This document shows, in pieces, positions 41,216-54,654 of a DNA stretch of 64,000 nt (its first letter is position 1; every line of letters begins with the position of its first letter). The notes beneath the pieces were generated by a model that worked only from the letters and a program-made list of their open reading frames with translations, was not told the DNA's origin and did no database searches. The DNA is from Muricea muricata (Eukaryota > Cnidaria > Anthozoa > Malacalcyonacea > Plexauridae): contig OY979726.1 in assembly GCA_963855995.1 (NCBI GenBank), positions 8,470,701 through 8,534,700 of the forward strand, read 5' to 3'. A program made the position numbers and the translations under genes.

Positions 41216-41519
41216 ATCGATTTGAGACGGCAATTTTTAGTTGGCAGTCTGAGCATGTTTTTACGGTCAAATCGCTTCCAGAACGCCTAAAACGCGATTT
41301 TGATGATTGTAAGAGCGTTTCTTTTCAGTCTCAAAGCATGTTGTAGGTTTCTCATTTCAACATGCTATTTTCATGATGTCGATGGTTTGAGCGCCGAAAA
41401 CGTGATTGCGGACTTGCTAAGTTCTCCAATTTCGATTTAGAAGCTGTCTTTTAGGTCCGCGATTGCAATATATCATTGGGCTCAACTCGTTCACTTTAGC
41501 ACTCAAAACATTATTTTAA
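41197..41519 (+). repeat. Representative satellite monomer (323 bp)
   Basis: This copy runs from one GCTCTAAAAC landmark to the next and serves as a reference unit. A consensus built by eye from such units has about 40% G+C and about 19 CpG per 323 bp, roughly 1.4-1.5 times expectation, so it shows no CpG decay. Two short inverted repeats lie inside: AAATCGC at 41,269-41,275 with GCGATTT at 41,294-41,300, and AGCATGTTG at 41,335-41,343 with CAACATGCT at 41,358-41,366. The word CGATTTGAG and its complement CTCAAATCG recur within the unit. No CENP-B box was recognised. The period is not a multiple of three, so no reading frame persists from monomer to monomer. Confidence 0.9.
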
Positions 41520-43940
41520 GCTCTAAAACGTCGCCGTGATCGATTTGAGACGGCAATTTTTAGTTGGCATTCTGAGCATCTTTTACGCTCAAATCGCTTC
41601 CAGAACGCCTAAAACGCGATTTTGATGATTTTAAGAGCGTTTCTTTTCAGTTTCAAAGCAGGTTGTAGGTTTCTCATTTCAGCATGCTATTTTCATGATG
41701 TCGATAGTTTGAGCGCCGAAAACGTGATTGCGTACTTGCTAAGTTCTCCAATTTCGATTTAGAAGCTGTCTTTTAGGTCGGCGATTGCAATATATCATTA
41801 AGCTCAACTCGTTCACTTTAGCACTCAAAGCATTATTTAAAGCTCTAAAACGTCGCCGTGATCGATTTGAGACGGCAATTTTTAGTTGGCTGTCTGAGCA
41901 TGTTTTTACGCTCAAATCGCTTGCAGAACGCCTAAAACGCGATTTTTATGATTGTAAGAGCGTTTCTTTTCTGTCTAAAAGCATGTTGTAGGTTTCTCAT
42001 TTCAACATGCTATTTTGCTCATGTCCATAGTTTGAGCGCCGAAAACATGATTGCGGACTTGGTAAGTTCTCCAATTTCGATTTAGAAGGTGTCTTTTAGG
42101 TCCGCAATTGCAATATATCATTGGGCTCAACTCGTTCACTTTAGCACTCAAAGCATTGTTTCAAGCTCTAAAACGTCGCCGTGATCAATTTGAGACGGCA
42201 ATTTTTAGTTGGCAGTCTGAGTATGTTTTTACGCTCAAATCGCTTCCAGAACGACTAAAACGCGATTTTGATGATTGTAAGAGCGTTTCTTTTCAGTTTC
42301 AAAGAAGGTTGTAGGTTTCTCATTTCAACATGCTATTTTCATGATGCCGATAGTTTGAGGGCCGAAAACATGATTGCGGACTTCCAAAGTTCTCCAATTT
42401 GGATTTAGAAGCTGTCTTTTAGGTCCGCGATTGCAATATATCATTGGGCTCAACTCGTTCACTTTAGTACTAAAAACAACACTTCAAGCTTAAACGTCAC
42501 CGTGATCGATTTGAGACGGCAATTTTTAGTTGGCAGTCTGAGCATGTTTTTACGGTCAAATCGCTTCCAGAACGCCTAAAACGCGATTTTGATGATTGTA
42601 AGAGCGTTTCTTTTCAGTCTCAAAGCATGTTGTAGGTTTCTCATTTCAACATGCTATTTTCATGATGTCGATAGTTTGAGCGCCGAAAACGTGATTGCGG
42701 ACTTGCTAAGTTCTCCAATTTCGATTTAGAAGCTGTCTTTTAGGTCCGCGATTGCAATATATCATTGGGCTCAACTCGTTCACTTTAGCACTCAAAACAT
42801 TATTTTAAGCTCTAAAACGTCGCCGTGATCGATTTGAGACGGCAATTTTTAGTTGGCATTCTGAGCATCTTTTACGCTCAAATCGCTTCCAGAACGCCTA
42901 AAACGCGATTTTGATGATTTTAAGAGCGTTTCTTTTCAGTTTCAAAGCAGGTTGTAGGTTTCTCATTTCAGCATGCTATTTTCATGATGTCGATAGTTTG
43001 AGCGCCGAAAACGTGATTGCGTACTTGCTAAGTTCTCCAATTTCGATTTAGAAGCTGTCTTTTAGGTCGGCGATTGCAATATATCATTGGGCTCAACTCG
43101 TTCACTTTAGCACTCAAAGCATTATTTAAAGCTCTAAAACGTCGCCGTGATCGATTTGAGACGGCAATTTTTAGTTGGCTGTCTGAGCATGTTTTTACGC
43201 TCAAATCGCTTGCAGAACGCCTAAAACGCGATTTTTATGATTGTAAGAGCGTTTCTTTTCTGTCTCAAAGCATGTTGTAGGTTTCTCATTTCAACATGCT
43301 ATTTTGCTCATGTCCATAGTTTGAGCGCCGAAAACATGATTGCGGACTTGGTAAGTTCTCCAATTTCGATTTAGAAGGTGTCTTTTAGGTCCGCAATTGC
43401 AATATATCATTGGGCTCAACTCGTTCACTTTAGCACTCAAAGCATTGTTTCAAGCTCTAAAACGTCGCCGTGATCAATTTGAGACGGCAATTTTTAGTTG
43501 GCAGTCTGAGTATGTTTTTACGCTCAAATCGCTTCCAGAACGACTAAAACGCGATTTTGATGATTGTAAGAGCGTTTCTTTTCAGTTTCAAAGAAGGTTG
43601 TAGGTTTCTCATTTCAACATGCTATTTTCATGATGCCGATAGTTTGAGGGCCGAAAACATGATTGCGGACTTCCAAAGTTCTCCAATTTGGATTTAGAAG
43701 CTGTCTTTTAGGTCCGCGATTGCAATATATCATTGGGCTCAACTCGTTCACTTTAGTACTAAAAACAACACTTCAAGCTTAAACGTCACCGTGATCGATT
43801 TGAGACGGCAATTTTTAGTTGGCAGTCTGAGCATGTTTTTACGGTCAAATCGCTTCCAGAACGCCTAAAACGCGATTTTGATGATTGTAAGAGCGTTTCT
43901 TTTCAGTTTCAAAGCAGGTTGTAGGTTTCTCATTTCAGCA
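41360..43940 (+). repeat. 4-monomer tandem duplication (~1,289 bp x 2)
   Basis: About 41,360-42,650 and 42,650-43,940 match at an offset of 1,289 bp. Shared markers are GATTGCGTACTTGC, GGCTGTCTGAGCATG with GCTTGCAGAACG, GACTTGGTAAGTTCTCC with TCCGCAATTGC, CATGATGCCGATAGTTTGAG and the shortened CTTCAAGCTTAAACGTCACC monomer. Differences are few, for example ATTAAGCTCAAC in the first copy against ATTGGGCTCAAC in the second. Confidence 0.85.
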
Positions 43941-45414
43941 TGCTATTTTCATGATGTCGATAGTTTGAGCGCCGAAAACGTGATTGCGGACTTGCTAAGT
44001 TCTCCAATTTCGATTTAGAAGCTGTCTTTTAGGTCCGCGATTGCAATATATCATTGGGCTCAACTCGTTCACTTTAGCACTCAAAACATTATTTTAAGCT
44101 CTAAAACGTCGCCGTGATCGATTTGAGACGGCAATTTTTAGTTGGCATTCTGAGCATCTTTTACGCTCAAATCGCTTCCAGAACGCCTAAAACGCGATTT
44201 TGATGATTTTAAGAGCGTTTCTTTTCAGTTTCAAAGCAGGTTGTAGGTTTCTCATTTCAGCATGCTATTTTCATGATGTCGATAGTTTGAGCGCCGAAAA
44301 CGTGATTGCGTACTTGCTAAGTTCTCCAATTTCGATTTAGAAGCTGTCTTTTAGGTCGGCGATTGCAATATATCATTGGGCTCAACTCGTTCACTTTAGC
44401 ACTCAAAGCATTATTTAAAGCTCTAAAACGTCGAAGTGATCGATTTGAGACGGCAATTTTTAGTTGGCAGTCAGAGCATCTTTTTACACTCAAATCGCTT
44501 CCAGAACGCCTAAAACGCGATTTTGAGGATTGTAAGAGCGTTTCTTTTCAGTCTCAAAGCATGTTGTAGGTCTCTCATTTCAACATGCTATTTTGCGCAT
44601 GTCGATAGTTTGAGCGCCGAAAACGTGATTATGGACTTGCTAAGTTCTCCAATTTCGATTGAGAAGCTGTCCTTTAGGCCCGCGATTGAAATATATCATT
44701 GGGCTCAACTCGTTCACTTTAGCACTCAAAACATTATTTTAAGCTCTAAAACGTCGCCGTGATCGATTTGAGACGGCAATTTTAGTTGGCAGTCTGAGCA
44801 TCTTTTTACGCTCAAATCGCTTCCAGAACGCCTAAAACGCGATTTTGATTATTGTAAGAGCGTTTCTTTTGAGTTTCAAATCAGGTTGCAGGTTTCTCAT
44901 TTCAACATGCTATTTTCAAAATGTCGATAGTTTGAGCGCCGAAAACGTGATTGCGGACTTGCTAAGTTCTCCAATTTCGATTTAGAAGCTGTCTGTTAGG
45001 GCCGGGATTGCAATATATCATTGGGCTCAACTCGTTCACTTCAGCACTCAAAGCATTATTTTAAGCTCTAAAACGTCGCCGTGATCGATTTGTGACGCCA
45101 ATTTTTAGTTGGCAGTCTGAGCATCTTTTTACGCTCAAATCGCTTCCAGAACGCCTAAAACGCGATTTTGATGATTGTAAGAGCGTTTCTTTTCAGTCTC
45201 AAAGCATGTTGTAGGTTTCTCATTTCAACATGCTATTTTCATGATGTCGATAGTTTGAGCGCCGAAAACGTGATTGCGGACTTGCTAAGTTCTCCAATTT
45301 CGATTTAGAAGCTGTCTTTTAGGTCCGCGATTGCAATATATCATTGGGCTCAACTCGTTCACTTTAGCACTCAAAACATTATTTTAAGCTCGAAAAAGTC
45401 GCCGTGATCGATTT

Positions 45415-45782
45415 GAGCCCAATGATATATTGCAATCGCGGACCTAAAAGACAGCTTCTAAATCGAAATTGGAGAACTTAGCAAGTCCGCAATCATGTTT
45501 TCGGCGCTCAAACTATCGACATGAGCAAAATAGCATGTTGAAATGAGAAACCTACAACATGCTTTGAGACTGAAAAGAAACGCTCTTAAAATCATAAAAA
45601 TCGCGTTTTAGGTGTTCTGAAAGCGATTTGAGCGTAAAAACATGCTCAGACTGCCAACTAAAAATTGCTGACTCAAATCGATCACGGCGACGTTTAAGAA
45701 CTTAAAATAATGTTTTGAGTGCTAAAGTGAACGAGTTGAGCCCAATGATATATTGCAATCGCGGACCTAAAAGACAGCTTCT
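45415..45782 (-). repeat. Reversed satellite stretch 2 (~368 bp, long isomer)
   Basis: After GCTCGAAAAAGTCGCC and GATCGATTTGAG the sequence becomes the reverse complement of more than one full monomer and returns to + orientation at the same right junction as the other reversed stretches (GCTTCTTAAACGTCGGCTC). The reversed monomer carries the rare variants GCTGACTCAAATCG and GGTGTTCTGAAAGCG. Their forward forms lie at 48.39-48.5 kb and 34.4-34.5 kb. It is identical or nearly so, by eye, to the reverse complement of 48.40-48.66 kb. Confidence 0.92.
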
Positions 45783-48660
45783 TAAACGTCGGCTCTTAAA
45801 CGTCGCCGTGATCGATTTTAGACGGCAATTTTTAGTTGGCAGTCTGAGCATCTTTTTACGCTCAAATCGCTTCCAGAACGCCTAAAACGCGATTTTGATT
45901 ATTGTAAGAGCGTTTCATTTCAGTCTCAAAGCATGTTGTAGGTTTCTCATTTCAACATGCTATTTTGCTCATGTTGATAGTTTGAGCGGCGAAAACATGA
46001 TTGTGGACTTGCTAAGTTCTCCAATTTCGATTTAGAAGCAGCCTTTTAGCTACGCGATTTCAATATATCATTGGGCTCAACTCGTTCACTTTAGCACTCA
46101 AAACATTATTTTAAGCTCTAAAACGTCGCCGTGATCGATTTGAGACGGCAATTTTTAGTTGGCAGTCTGAGCATGTTTTTAGGTCAAATCGCTTGCAGAA
46201 CGCCTAAAACGCGATTTTTATGATTGTAAGAGCGTTTCTTTTCTGTCTCAAAGCATGTTGTAGGTTTCTCATTTCAACATGCTATTTTGCTCATGTCCAT
46301 AGTTTGAGCGCCGAAAACATGATTGCGGACTTGCTAAGTTCTCCAATTTCGATTTAGAAGGTGTCTTTTAGGTCCGCGATTGCAATATATCATTGGGCTC
46401 AACTCGTTCACTTTAGCACTCAAAGCATTATTTAAAGCTCTAAAACGTCGAAGTGATCGATTTGAGACGGCAATTTTTAGTTGGCAGTCAGAGCATCTTT
46501 TTACACTCAAATCGCTTCCAGAACGCCTAAAACGCGATTTTGAGGATTGTAAGAGCGTTTCTTTTCAGTCTCAAAGCATGTTGTAGGTCTCTCATTTCAA
46601 CATGCTATTTTGCTGATGTCGATAGTTTGAGCGCCGAAAACGTGATTATGGACTTGCTAAGTTCTCCAATTTCGATTGAGAAGCTGTCCTTTAGGCCCGC
46701 GATTGAATTATATCATTGGGCTCAACTCGTTCACTTTAGCACTCAAAACATTATTTTAAGCTCTAAAACGTCGCCGTGATCGATTTGAGACGGCAATTTT
46801 AGTTGGCAGTCTGAGCATCTTTTTACGCTCAAATCGCTTCCAGAACGCCTAAAACGCGATTTTGATTATTGTAAGAGCGTTTCTTTTGAGTTTCAAATCA
46901 GGTTGTAGGTTTCTCATTTCAACATGCTATTTTCATGAGGTCGATAGTTTGAGCGCCGAAAACATGATTGCGGACTTGCTAAGTTCTCCAATTTCGATTT
47001 AGAAGCTGTCTTTTAGGTCTGCCATTGCAATATATCATTGGGATCAACTCGTTAATTTTTCACTCAAAACATCATTTTAAGCTCTAAAACGTCGCCGTGA
47101 TCGATTTGAGACGGCAATTTTTAGTTGGCAGTCTTAGCATCTTTTTACGCTCAAATCTTTCCCAGAACGCCTAAAACACGATTTTGATTATTGTAAGAGC
47201 GTTTCTTTTGAGTTTCAAAGCAGGTTGTAGGTTTCTCATTTCAACATGCTATTTTCATGATGTCGATAGTTTGAGCGCCGAAAACGTGATTGCGGACTTG
47301 CTAAGTTCTCCAATTTCGATTTAGAAGCTGTCTTTTAGGTCCGCGATTGCAATATATCATTGGGCTCAACTCGTTCACTTTAGCACTCAAAACATTATTT
47401 TAAGCTACTAAACGTCGCCGTGATCGATTTGAGGCGGCAATTTTTAGTTGGTAGTCTGAGCATGTTTTTACGCTCAAATCGTTTCCAGAACGCCTAAAAC
47501 GCGATTTTGATGATTGTAAGAGCGTTTCTTTTTAGTTTCATAGCATGTTGCAGGTTTCTCATTTCAAGATGCTATTTTGCTCATGTCGATAGTTTGAGCG
47601 ACGAAAACATGATTGCGGACTTGCTAAGTTCTCCAATTTCGATTTAGAAGCTGTCTTTTAGGTCCGCGATTGCAGTATATCATTGGGCTCAACTCGTTCA
47701 CTTTAGCACTCAAAACATTATTTTAAGCTATTAAACGTCGCCGTGATCGATTTGAGGCGGCAATTTTTAGTTGGCAGTCTGAGCATGTTTTTACATTCAA
47801 ATCGTTTCCAGAACGCCTAAAACACGATTTTGATGATTGTAAGAGGGTTTCTTTTCAGTCTCATAGAGTGTTGCAGGTTTCTCATTTCAAGATGCTATTT
47901 TGCTCATGTCGATAGTTTGAGCGCCGAAAACATGATTGCGGACTTGCTAAGTTCTCCAATTTCGATTTAGAAACTGTCTTTTAGGTCCGCGATTGCAATA
48001 TATCATTGGGCTCAACTCGTTCACTTTAGCACTCAAAACATTATTTTAAGCTATTAAACGTCGCCGTGATCGATTTGAGGCGGCAATTTTTAGTTTGCAG
48101 TCTGAGCATGTTTTTACACTCAAATCGTTTCCACAACGCCTAAAACGCGATTTTGATGATTGTAAGAGCGTTTCTTTTCAGTCTCATAGCCTGTTGCAGG
48201 TTTCTCATTTCAAGATGCTATTTTGCTCAGGTCGATAGTTTGGGCGCCGAAAACATGATTGCGGACTTGCTAAGTTCTCCAATTTCGATTTAGAAGCTGT
48301 CTTTTAGGTCCGCGATTGCAATATATCATTGGTCTCAACTCGTTCACTTTAGCACTCAAAACATTATTTTAAGCTCTTAAACGTCGCCGTGATCGATTTG
48401 AGTCAGCAATTTTTAGTTGGCAGTCTGAGCATGTTTTTACGCTCAAATCGCTTTCAGAACACCTAAAACGCGATTTTTATGATTTTAAGAGCGTTTCTTT
48501 TCAGTCTCAAAGCATGTTGTAGGTTTCTCATTTCAACATGCTATTTTGCTCATGTCGATAGTTTGAGCGCCGAAAACATGATTGCGGACTTGCTAAGTTC
48601 TCCAATTTCGATTTAGAAGCTGTCTTTTAGGTCCGCGATTGCAATATATCATTGGGCTCA

Positions 48661-48767
48661 AATCGATCACGGCGACTTTTTCGAGCTTAAAATAATGTTT
48701 TGAGTGCTAAAGTGAACGAGTTGAGCCCAATGATATATTGCAATCGCGGACCTAAAAGACAGCTTCT
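48661..48767 (-). repeat. Reversed satellite stretch 3 (~107 bp, short isomer)
   Basis: Forward satellite ends in ATTGGGCTCA. The reverse complement then runs AATCGATCACGGCGACTTTTTCGAGC to AGACAGCTTCT before the TAAACGTCGGCTC junction. The GACTTTTTCGAGC variant is the complement of the GCTCGAAAAAGTC that sits in the forward arm at 45.39 and 54.26 kb. With the forward arm at about 48,294-48,402 it makes an imperfect inverted repeat of about 107 bp arms around one monomer. Confidence 0.9.
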
Positions 48768-51700
48768 TAAACGTCGGCTCTTAAACGTCGCCGTGATCGA
48801 TTTTAGACGGCAATTTTTAGTTGGCAGTCTGAGCATCTTTTTACGCTCAAATCGCTTCCAGAACGCCTAAAACGCGATTTTGATTATTGTAAGAGCGTTT
48901 CTTTTCTGTCTCAAAGCATGTTGTAGGTTTCTCATTTCAACATGCTATTTTGCTCATGTCCATAGTTTGAGCGCCGAAAACATGATTGCGGACTTGCTAA
49001 GTTCTCCAATTTCGATTTAGAAGGTGTCTTTTAGGTCCGCGATTGCAATATATCATTGGGCTCAACTCGTTCACTTTAGCACTCAAAGCATTGTTTCAAG
49101 CTCTAAAACGTCGCCGTGATCAATTTGAGACGGCAATTTTTAGTTGGCAGTCTGAGTATGTTTTTACGCTCAAATCGCTTCCAGAACGACTAAAACGCGA
49201 TTTTGATGATTGTAAGAGCGTTTCTTTTCAGTTTCAAAGAAGGTTGTAGGTTTCTAATTTTAACATGCTATTTTCATGATGCCGATAGTTTGAGGGCCGA
49301 AAACATGATTGCGGACTTCCAAAGTTCTCCAATTTGGATTTAGAAGCTGTCTTTTAGGTGCGCGATTGCAATATATCATTGGGCTCAACTCGTTCACTTT
49401 AGCACTAAAAACTACACTTTAAGCTTAAACGTCACCGTGATCGATTTGAGACGGCAATTTTTAGTTGGCAGTCTGAGCATGTTTTTACGGTCAAATCGCT
49501 TCCAGAACGCCTAAAACGCGATTTTGATGATTGTAAGAGCGTTTCTTTTCAGTCTCAAAGCATGTTGTAGGTTTCTCATTTCAACATGCTATTTTCTCAT
49601 GTCCATAGTTTGAGCGCCGAAAACGTGATTGCGGACTTGCTAAGTTCTCCAATTTCGATTTAGAAGCTGTCTTTTAGGTCCGCGATTGCAATATATCATT
49701 GGGCTCAACTCGTTCACTTTAGCACTCAAAGCATTATTTTAAGCTCTAAAATGTCGCCGTGATCGAATTTAGACGGTAATTTTTAGTGGGCAGTCTGAGC
49801 ATGTTTTTACGGTCAAATCGCTTCCAGAACGGCTAAAACGCGATTTTGATGATTGTAAGAGCGTTTCTTTTCAGTCTCAAAGCATGTTGTAGGTTTCTCA
49901 TTTCAACATGCAATTTTGCTCATTTCGATAGTTTGAGCGCCGAAAACATGATTGCGGACTTGCTAAGTTCTCCAATTTTGATTTAGAAGCTGTCTTTTTG
50001 GTCTGCGATTGCAATATATCATTGGGCTCAACTCGTTCACTTTAGCACTCAAGACATTATTTTAAGCTCTAAAACGTCGCCGTGATCGAATTTAGACGGT
50101 AATTTTTAGTGGGCAGTCTGAGCATGTTTTTACGGTCAAATCGCTTCCAGAACGGCTAAAACGCGATTTTGATGATTGTAAGAGCGTTTCTTTTCAGTCT
50201 CAAAGCATGTTGTAGGTTTCTCATTTCAACATGCAATTTTGCTCATTTCGATAGTTTGAGCGCCGAAAACATGATTGCGGACTTGCTAAGTTCTCCAATT
50301 TTGATTTAGAAGCTGTCTTTTTGGTCTGCGATTGCAATATATCATTGGGCTCAACTCGTTCACTTTAGCACTCAAGACATTATTTTAAGCTCTAAAACGT
50401 CGCCGTGATCGAATTTAGACGGTAATTTTTAGTTGGCATTCTGAGCATGTTTTTACGCTCAAATCGCTTCCAGAACGGCTAAAACGCGATTTTGATGATT
50501 GTAAGAGCGTTTCTTTTCAGCCTCAAAGCATGTTGTAGGTTTCTCATTTCAACATGCAATTTTGCTCATTTCGATAGTTTGAGCGCCGAAAACATGATTG
50601 CGGACTTGCTAAGTTCTCCAATTTTGATTTAGAAGCTGTCTTTTTGGTCTGCGATTGCAATATATCATTGGGCTCAACTCGTTCACTTTAGCACTCAAGA
50701 CATTATTTTAAGCTCTAAAACGTCGCCGTGATCGAATTTAGACGGTAATTTTTAGTTGGCAGTCTGAGCATCTTTTTACGCTCAAATCGCTTCCAGAACG
50801 CCTAAAACGCGATTTTGATGATTGTAAGAGCGTTTCTTTTCAGTCTCAAAGGATGTTGTAGGTTTCTCATTTCAACATGCTATTTTGCTAATGTCCATAG
50901 TTTAAGCGCCGAAAACATGATTGCGGACTTGCTAAGTTCTCCAATTTCGATTAAGAAGCTGTCTTTTAGGTCGGCGATTGCAATATATCATTGGGCTCAA
51001 CTCGTTCACTTTAGCATTCAAAGCATTATTTTAAGCTCTAAAATGTCGCCGTGATCGATTTGAGACGGCAATTTTTAGTTGGCAGTCTGAGCATCTTTTT
51101 ACACTCAAATCGCTTCCAGAACGCCTGAAACGCGATTTTGATTATTGTAAGAGCGTTTCTTTTCAGTTTCTAAGCAGGTTGTAGGTTTCTCATTTCAACA
51201 TGCTATTTTCATGATGTCGATAGTTTGAGCGCCGAAAACGTGATTGCAGACTTGCTAAGTTCTCCAATTTCGATTTAGAAGCTGTCTTTTAGGTCGGCGA
51301 TTGCAATATATCATTGGGCTCAACTCGTTCACTTTAGCATTCAAAGCATTATTTTAAGCTCTAAAATGTCGCCGTGATCGATTTGAGACGGCAATTTTTA
51401 GTTGGCAGTCTGAGCATCTTTTTCCGCTCAAATCGCTTCCAGAACGCCTGAAACGCGATTTTGATTATTGTAAGAGCGTTTCTTTTCAGTTTCTAAGCAG
51501 GTTGTAGGTTTCTCATTTCAACATGCTATTTTCAAAATGTCGATAGTTTGAGCGCGGAAAACGTGATTGCGGACTTGCTAAGTTCTCCAATTTCGATTTA
51601 GAAGCTGTCTTTTAGGTCCGGGATTGCAATATATCATTGGCCTCAACTCGTTCACTTTAGCACTCAAAGCATTATTTTAAGCTCTAAAACGTCGCCGTAA

Positions 51701-54288
51701 TCGATTTGTGACGCCAATTTTTAGTTGGCAGTCTGAGCATATTTTTACGCTCAAATCGCTTCCTGATCGCCTAAAACGCGATTTTGATGATTGTAAGAGC
51801 GTTTCTTTTCAGTCTCAAAGCATGTTGTAGGTTTCTCATTTCAACATGCTATTTTCATGATGTCGATAGTTTGAGCGCCGAAAAGGTGATTGCGGACTTG
51901 CTAAGTTCTCCAATTTCGATTTAGAAGCTGTCTATTAGGTCCGCGATTGAAATATATCATTGGGCTCAACTCGTTCACTTTAGCATTCAAAAATTTATTT
52001 TAAGCTCTAAAACGTCGCCGTGATCGATTTGAGACGGCAATTTTTAGTTGGAATTCTGAGCATATTTTTACGCTCAAATCGCTTCCAGAACGCCTAAAAT
52101 GCGATTTTGATGATTTTAAGAGCGTTTCTTTTCAGTTTCAAAGCAGGTTGTAGGTTTCTCATTTCAGCATGCTATTTGCATGATGTCGATAGTTTGAGCG
52201 CCGAAAACGTGATTGCGGACTTGCTAAGTTCTCCAATTTTGATTTAGAAGCTGTCTTTTAGGTCGGCGATTGCAATATATCATTGGGCTCAACTCGTTCA
52301 CTTTAGCACTCAAAGCATTATTTTAAGCTCTAAAACGTCTCCGTGATCGATTTGAGACGGTAATTTTTAGTTGGCAGTCAGAGCATCTTTTTACGCTCAA
52401 ATCGCTTCCAGAACGCCTAAAACGCGATTTTGAGGATTGTAAGAGCGTTTCTTTTCAATCTCAAAGCATGTTGTAGGTTTCTCATTTCAACATGCTATTT
52501 TCATGATGCCGATAGTTTGAGGGCCGAAAACATGATTGCGGACTTCCAAAGTTCTCCAATTTGGATTTAGAAGCTGTCTTTTAGGTCCGCGATTGCAATA
52601 TATCATTGGGCTCAACTCGTTCACTTTAGTACTAAAAACAACACTTCAAGCTTAAACGTCACCGTGATCGATTTGAGACGGCAATTTTTAGTTGGCAGTG
52701 TGAGCATGTTTTTACGGTCAAATCGCTTCCAGAACGCCTAAAACGCGAGTTTGATGATTGTAAGAGCGTTTCTTTTCAGTCTCAAAGCATGTTGTAGGTT
52801 TCTCATTTCAACATGCTATTTTCATGATGTCGATAGTTTGAGCGCCGAAAACGTGATTGCGGACTTGCTAAGTTCTCCAATTTCAATTTAGAAGCTGTCT
52901 TTTAGGTCCGCGATTGCAATATATCATTGGGCTCAACTCGTTCACTTTAGCACTCAAAACATTATTTTAAGCTCTAAAACGTCGCCGTGATCGATTTGAG
53001 ACGGCAATTTTTAGTTGGCATTCTGAGCATCTTTTACGCTCAAATCGCTTCCAGAACGCCTAAAACGCGATTTTGATGATTTTAAGAGCGTTTCTTTTCA
53101 GTTTCAAAGCAGGTTGTAGGTTTCTCATTTCAGCATGCTATTTTCATGATGTCGATAGTTTGAGCGCCGAAAACGTGATTGCGTACTTGCTAAGTTCTCC
53201 AATTTCGATTTAGAAGCTGTCTTTTAGGTCGGCGATTGCAATATATCATTGGGCTCAACTCGTTCACTTTAGCACTCCAAGCATTATTTAAAGCTCTAAA
53301 ACGTCGAAGTGATCGATTTGAGACGGCAATTTTTAGTTGGCAGTCAGAGCATCTTTTTACACTCAAATCGCTTCCAGAACGCCTAAAACGCGATTTTGAG
53401 GATTGTAAGAGCGTTTCTTTTCAGTCTCAAAGCATGTTGTAGGTCTCTCATTTCAACATGCTATTTTGCGCATGTCGATAGTTTGAGCGCCGAAAACGTG
53501 ATTATGGACTTGCTAAGTTCTCCAATTTCGATTGAGAAGCTGTCCTTTAGGCCCGCGATTGAAGTATATCATTGGGCTCAACTCGTTCACTTTAGCACTC
53601 AAAACATTATTTTAAGCTCTAAAACGTCGCCGTGATCGATTTGAGACGGCAATTTTAGTTGGCAGTCTGAGCATCTTTTTACGCTCAAATCGCTTCCAGA
53701 ACGCCTAAAACGCGATTTTGATTATTGTAAGAGCGTTTCTTTTGAGTTTCAAATCAGGTTGAAGGTTTCTCATTTCAACATGCTATTTTGCTGATGTCGA
53801 TAGTTTGAGCGCCGAAAACGTGATTGCGGACTTGCTAAGTTCTCCAATTTCGATTTAGAAGCTGTCTGTTAGGTCCGGGATTGCAATATATCATTGGGCT
53901 CAACTCGTTCACTTTAGCACTCAAAGCATTATTTTAAGCTCTAAAACGTCGCCGTGATCGATTTGTGACGCCAATTTTTAGTTGGCAGTCTGAGCATCTT
54001 TTTACGCTCAAATCGCTTCCAGAACGCCTAAAACGCGATTTTGATGATTGTAAGAGCGTTTCTTTTCAGTCTCAAAGCATGTTGTAGGTTTCTCATTTCA
54101 ACATGCTATTTTCATGATGTCAATAGTTTGAGCGCCGAAAACGTGATTGCGGACTTGCTAAGTTCTCCAATTTCGATTTAGAAGCTGTCTTTTAGGTCCG
54201 CGATTGCAATATATCATTGGGCTCAACTCGTTCACTTTAGCACTCAAAACATTATTTTAAGCTCGAAAAAGTCGCCGTGATCGATTTG

Positions 54289-54654
54289 AGCCCAATGATA
54301 TATTGCAATCGCGGACCTAAAAGACAGCTTCTAAATCGAAATTGGAGAACTTAGCAAGTCCGCAATCATGTTTTCGGCGCTCAAACTATCGACATGAGCA
54401 AAATAGCATGTTGAAATGAGAAACCTACAACATGCTTTGAGACTGAAAAGAAACGCTCTTAAAATCATAAAAATCGCGTTTTAGGTGTTCTGAAAGCGAT
54501 TTGAGCGTAAAAACATGCTCAGACTGCCAACTAAAAATTGCTGACTCAAATCGATCACGGCGACGTTTAAGAGCTTAAAATAATGTTTTGAGTGCTAAAG
54601 TGAACGAGTTGAGCCCAATGATATATTGCAATCGCGGACCTAAAAGACAGCTTC
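54289..54654 (-). repeat. Reversed satellite stretch 4 (~366 bp, long isomer)
   Basis: This is the partner of 45,415-45,782 in the 8,874-bp duplication, with the same junctions and the same GCTGACTCAAATCG and GGTGTTCTGAAAGCG variants. It has TTTAAGAGCTTAAAATAATG where the 45 kb copy has TTTAAGAACTTAAAATAATG, so the 45 kb base is a later private change. Confidence 0.9.

Larger units (their letters stand above)
43620..48767 (+). repeat. Long-range duplication, copy 1 (partner 52,494-56,994)
   Basis: This block and 52,494-56,994 share the same order of marked monomers, first at an offset of 8,874 bp (for example 45,415 to 54,289, and 46,380 to 55,254). After about 47.95 kb the offset becomes 8,228 bp (48,661 to 56,889). 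The change of 646 bp is exactly two monomers. Copy 1 keeps the AAACTGTC and GAGTCAGC monomers at 47.95-48.65 kb, which copy 2 lacks. Each copy carries two reversed stretches. Ends are estimated from where markers stop agreeing. Confidence 0.82.

Noticed and set aside
41335..41366. Hairpin AGCATGTTG / CAACATGCT as a conserved RNA or cruciform element
   Set aside because: Many monomers break the pairing without compensation (AGCAGGTTG with CAACATGCT; AGCATGTTG with CAAGATGCT), so there is no covariation to support selection on the structure.
45415..45782. Reversed stretch as a second transposon insertion
   Set aside because: It is wholly satellite sequence, has no terminal repeats of its own or target duplication, and is flanked by microhomology junctions.
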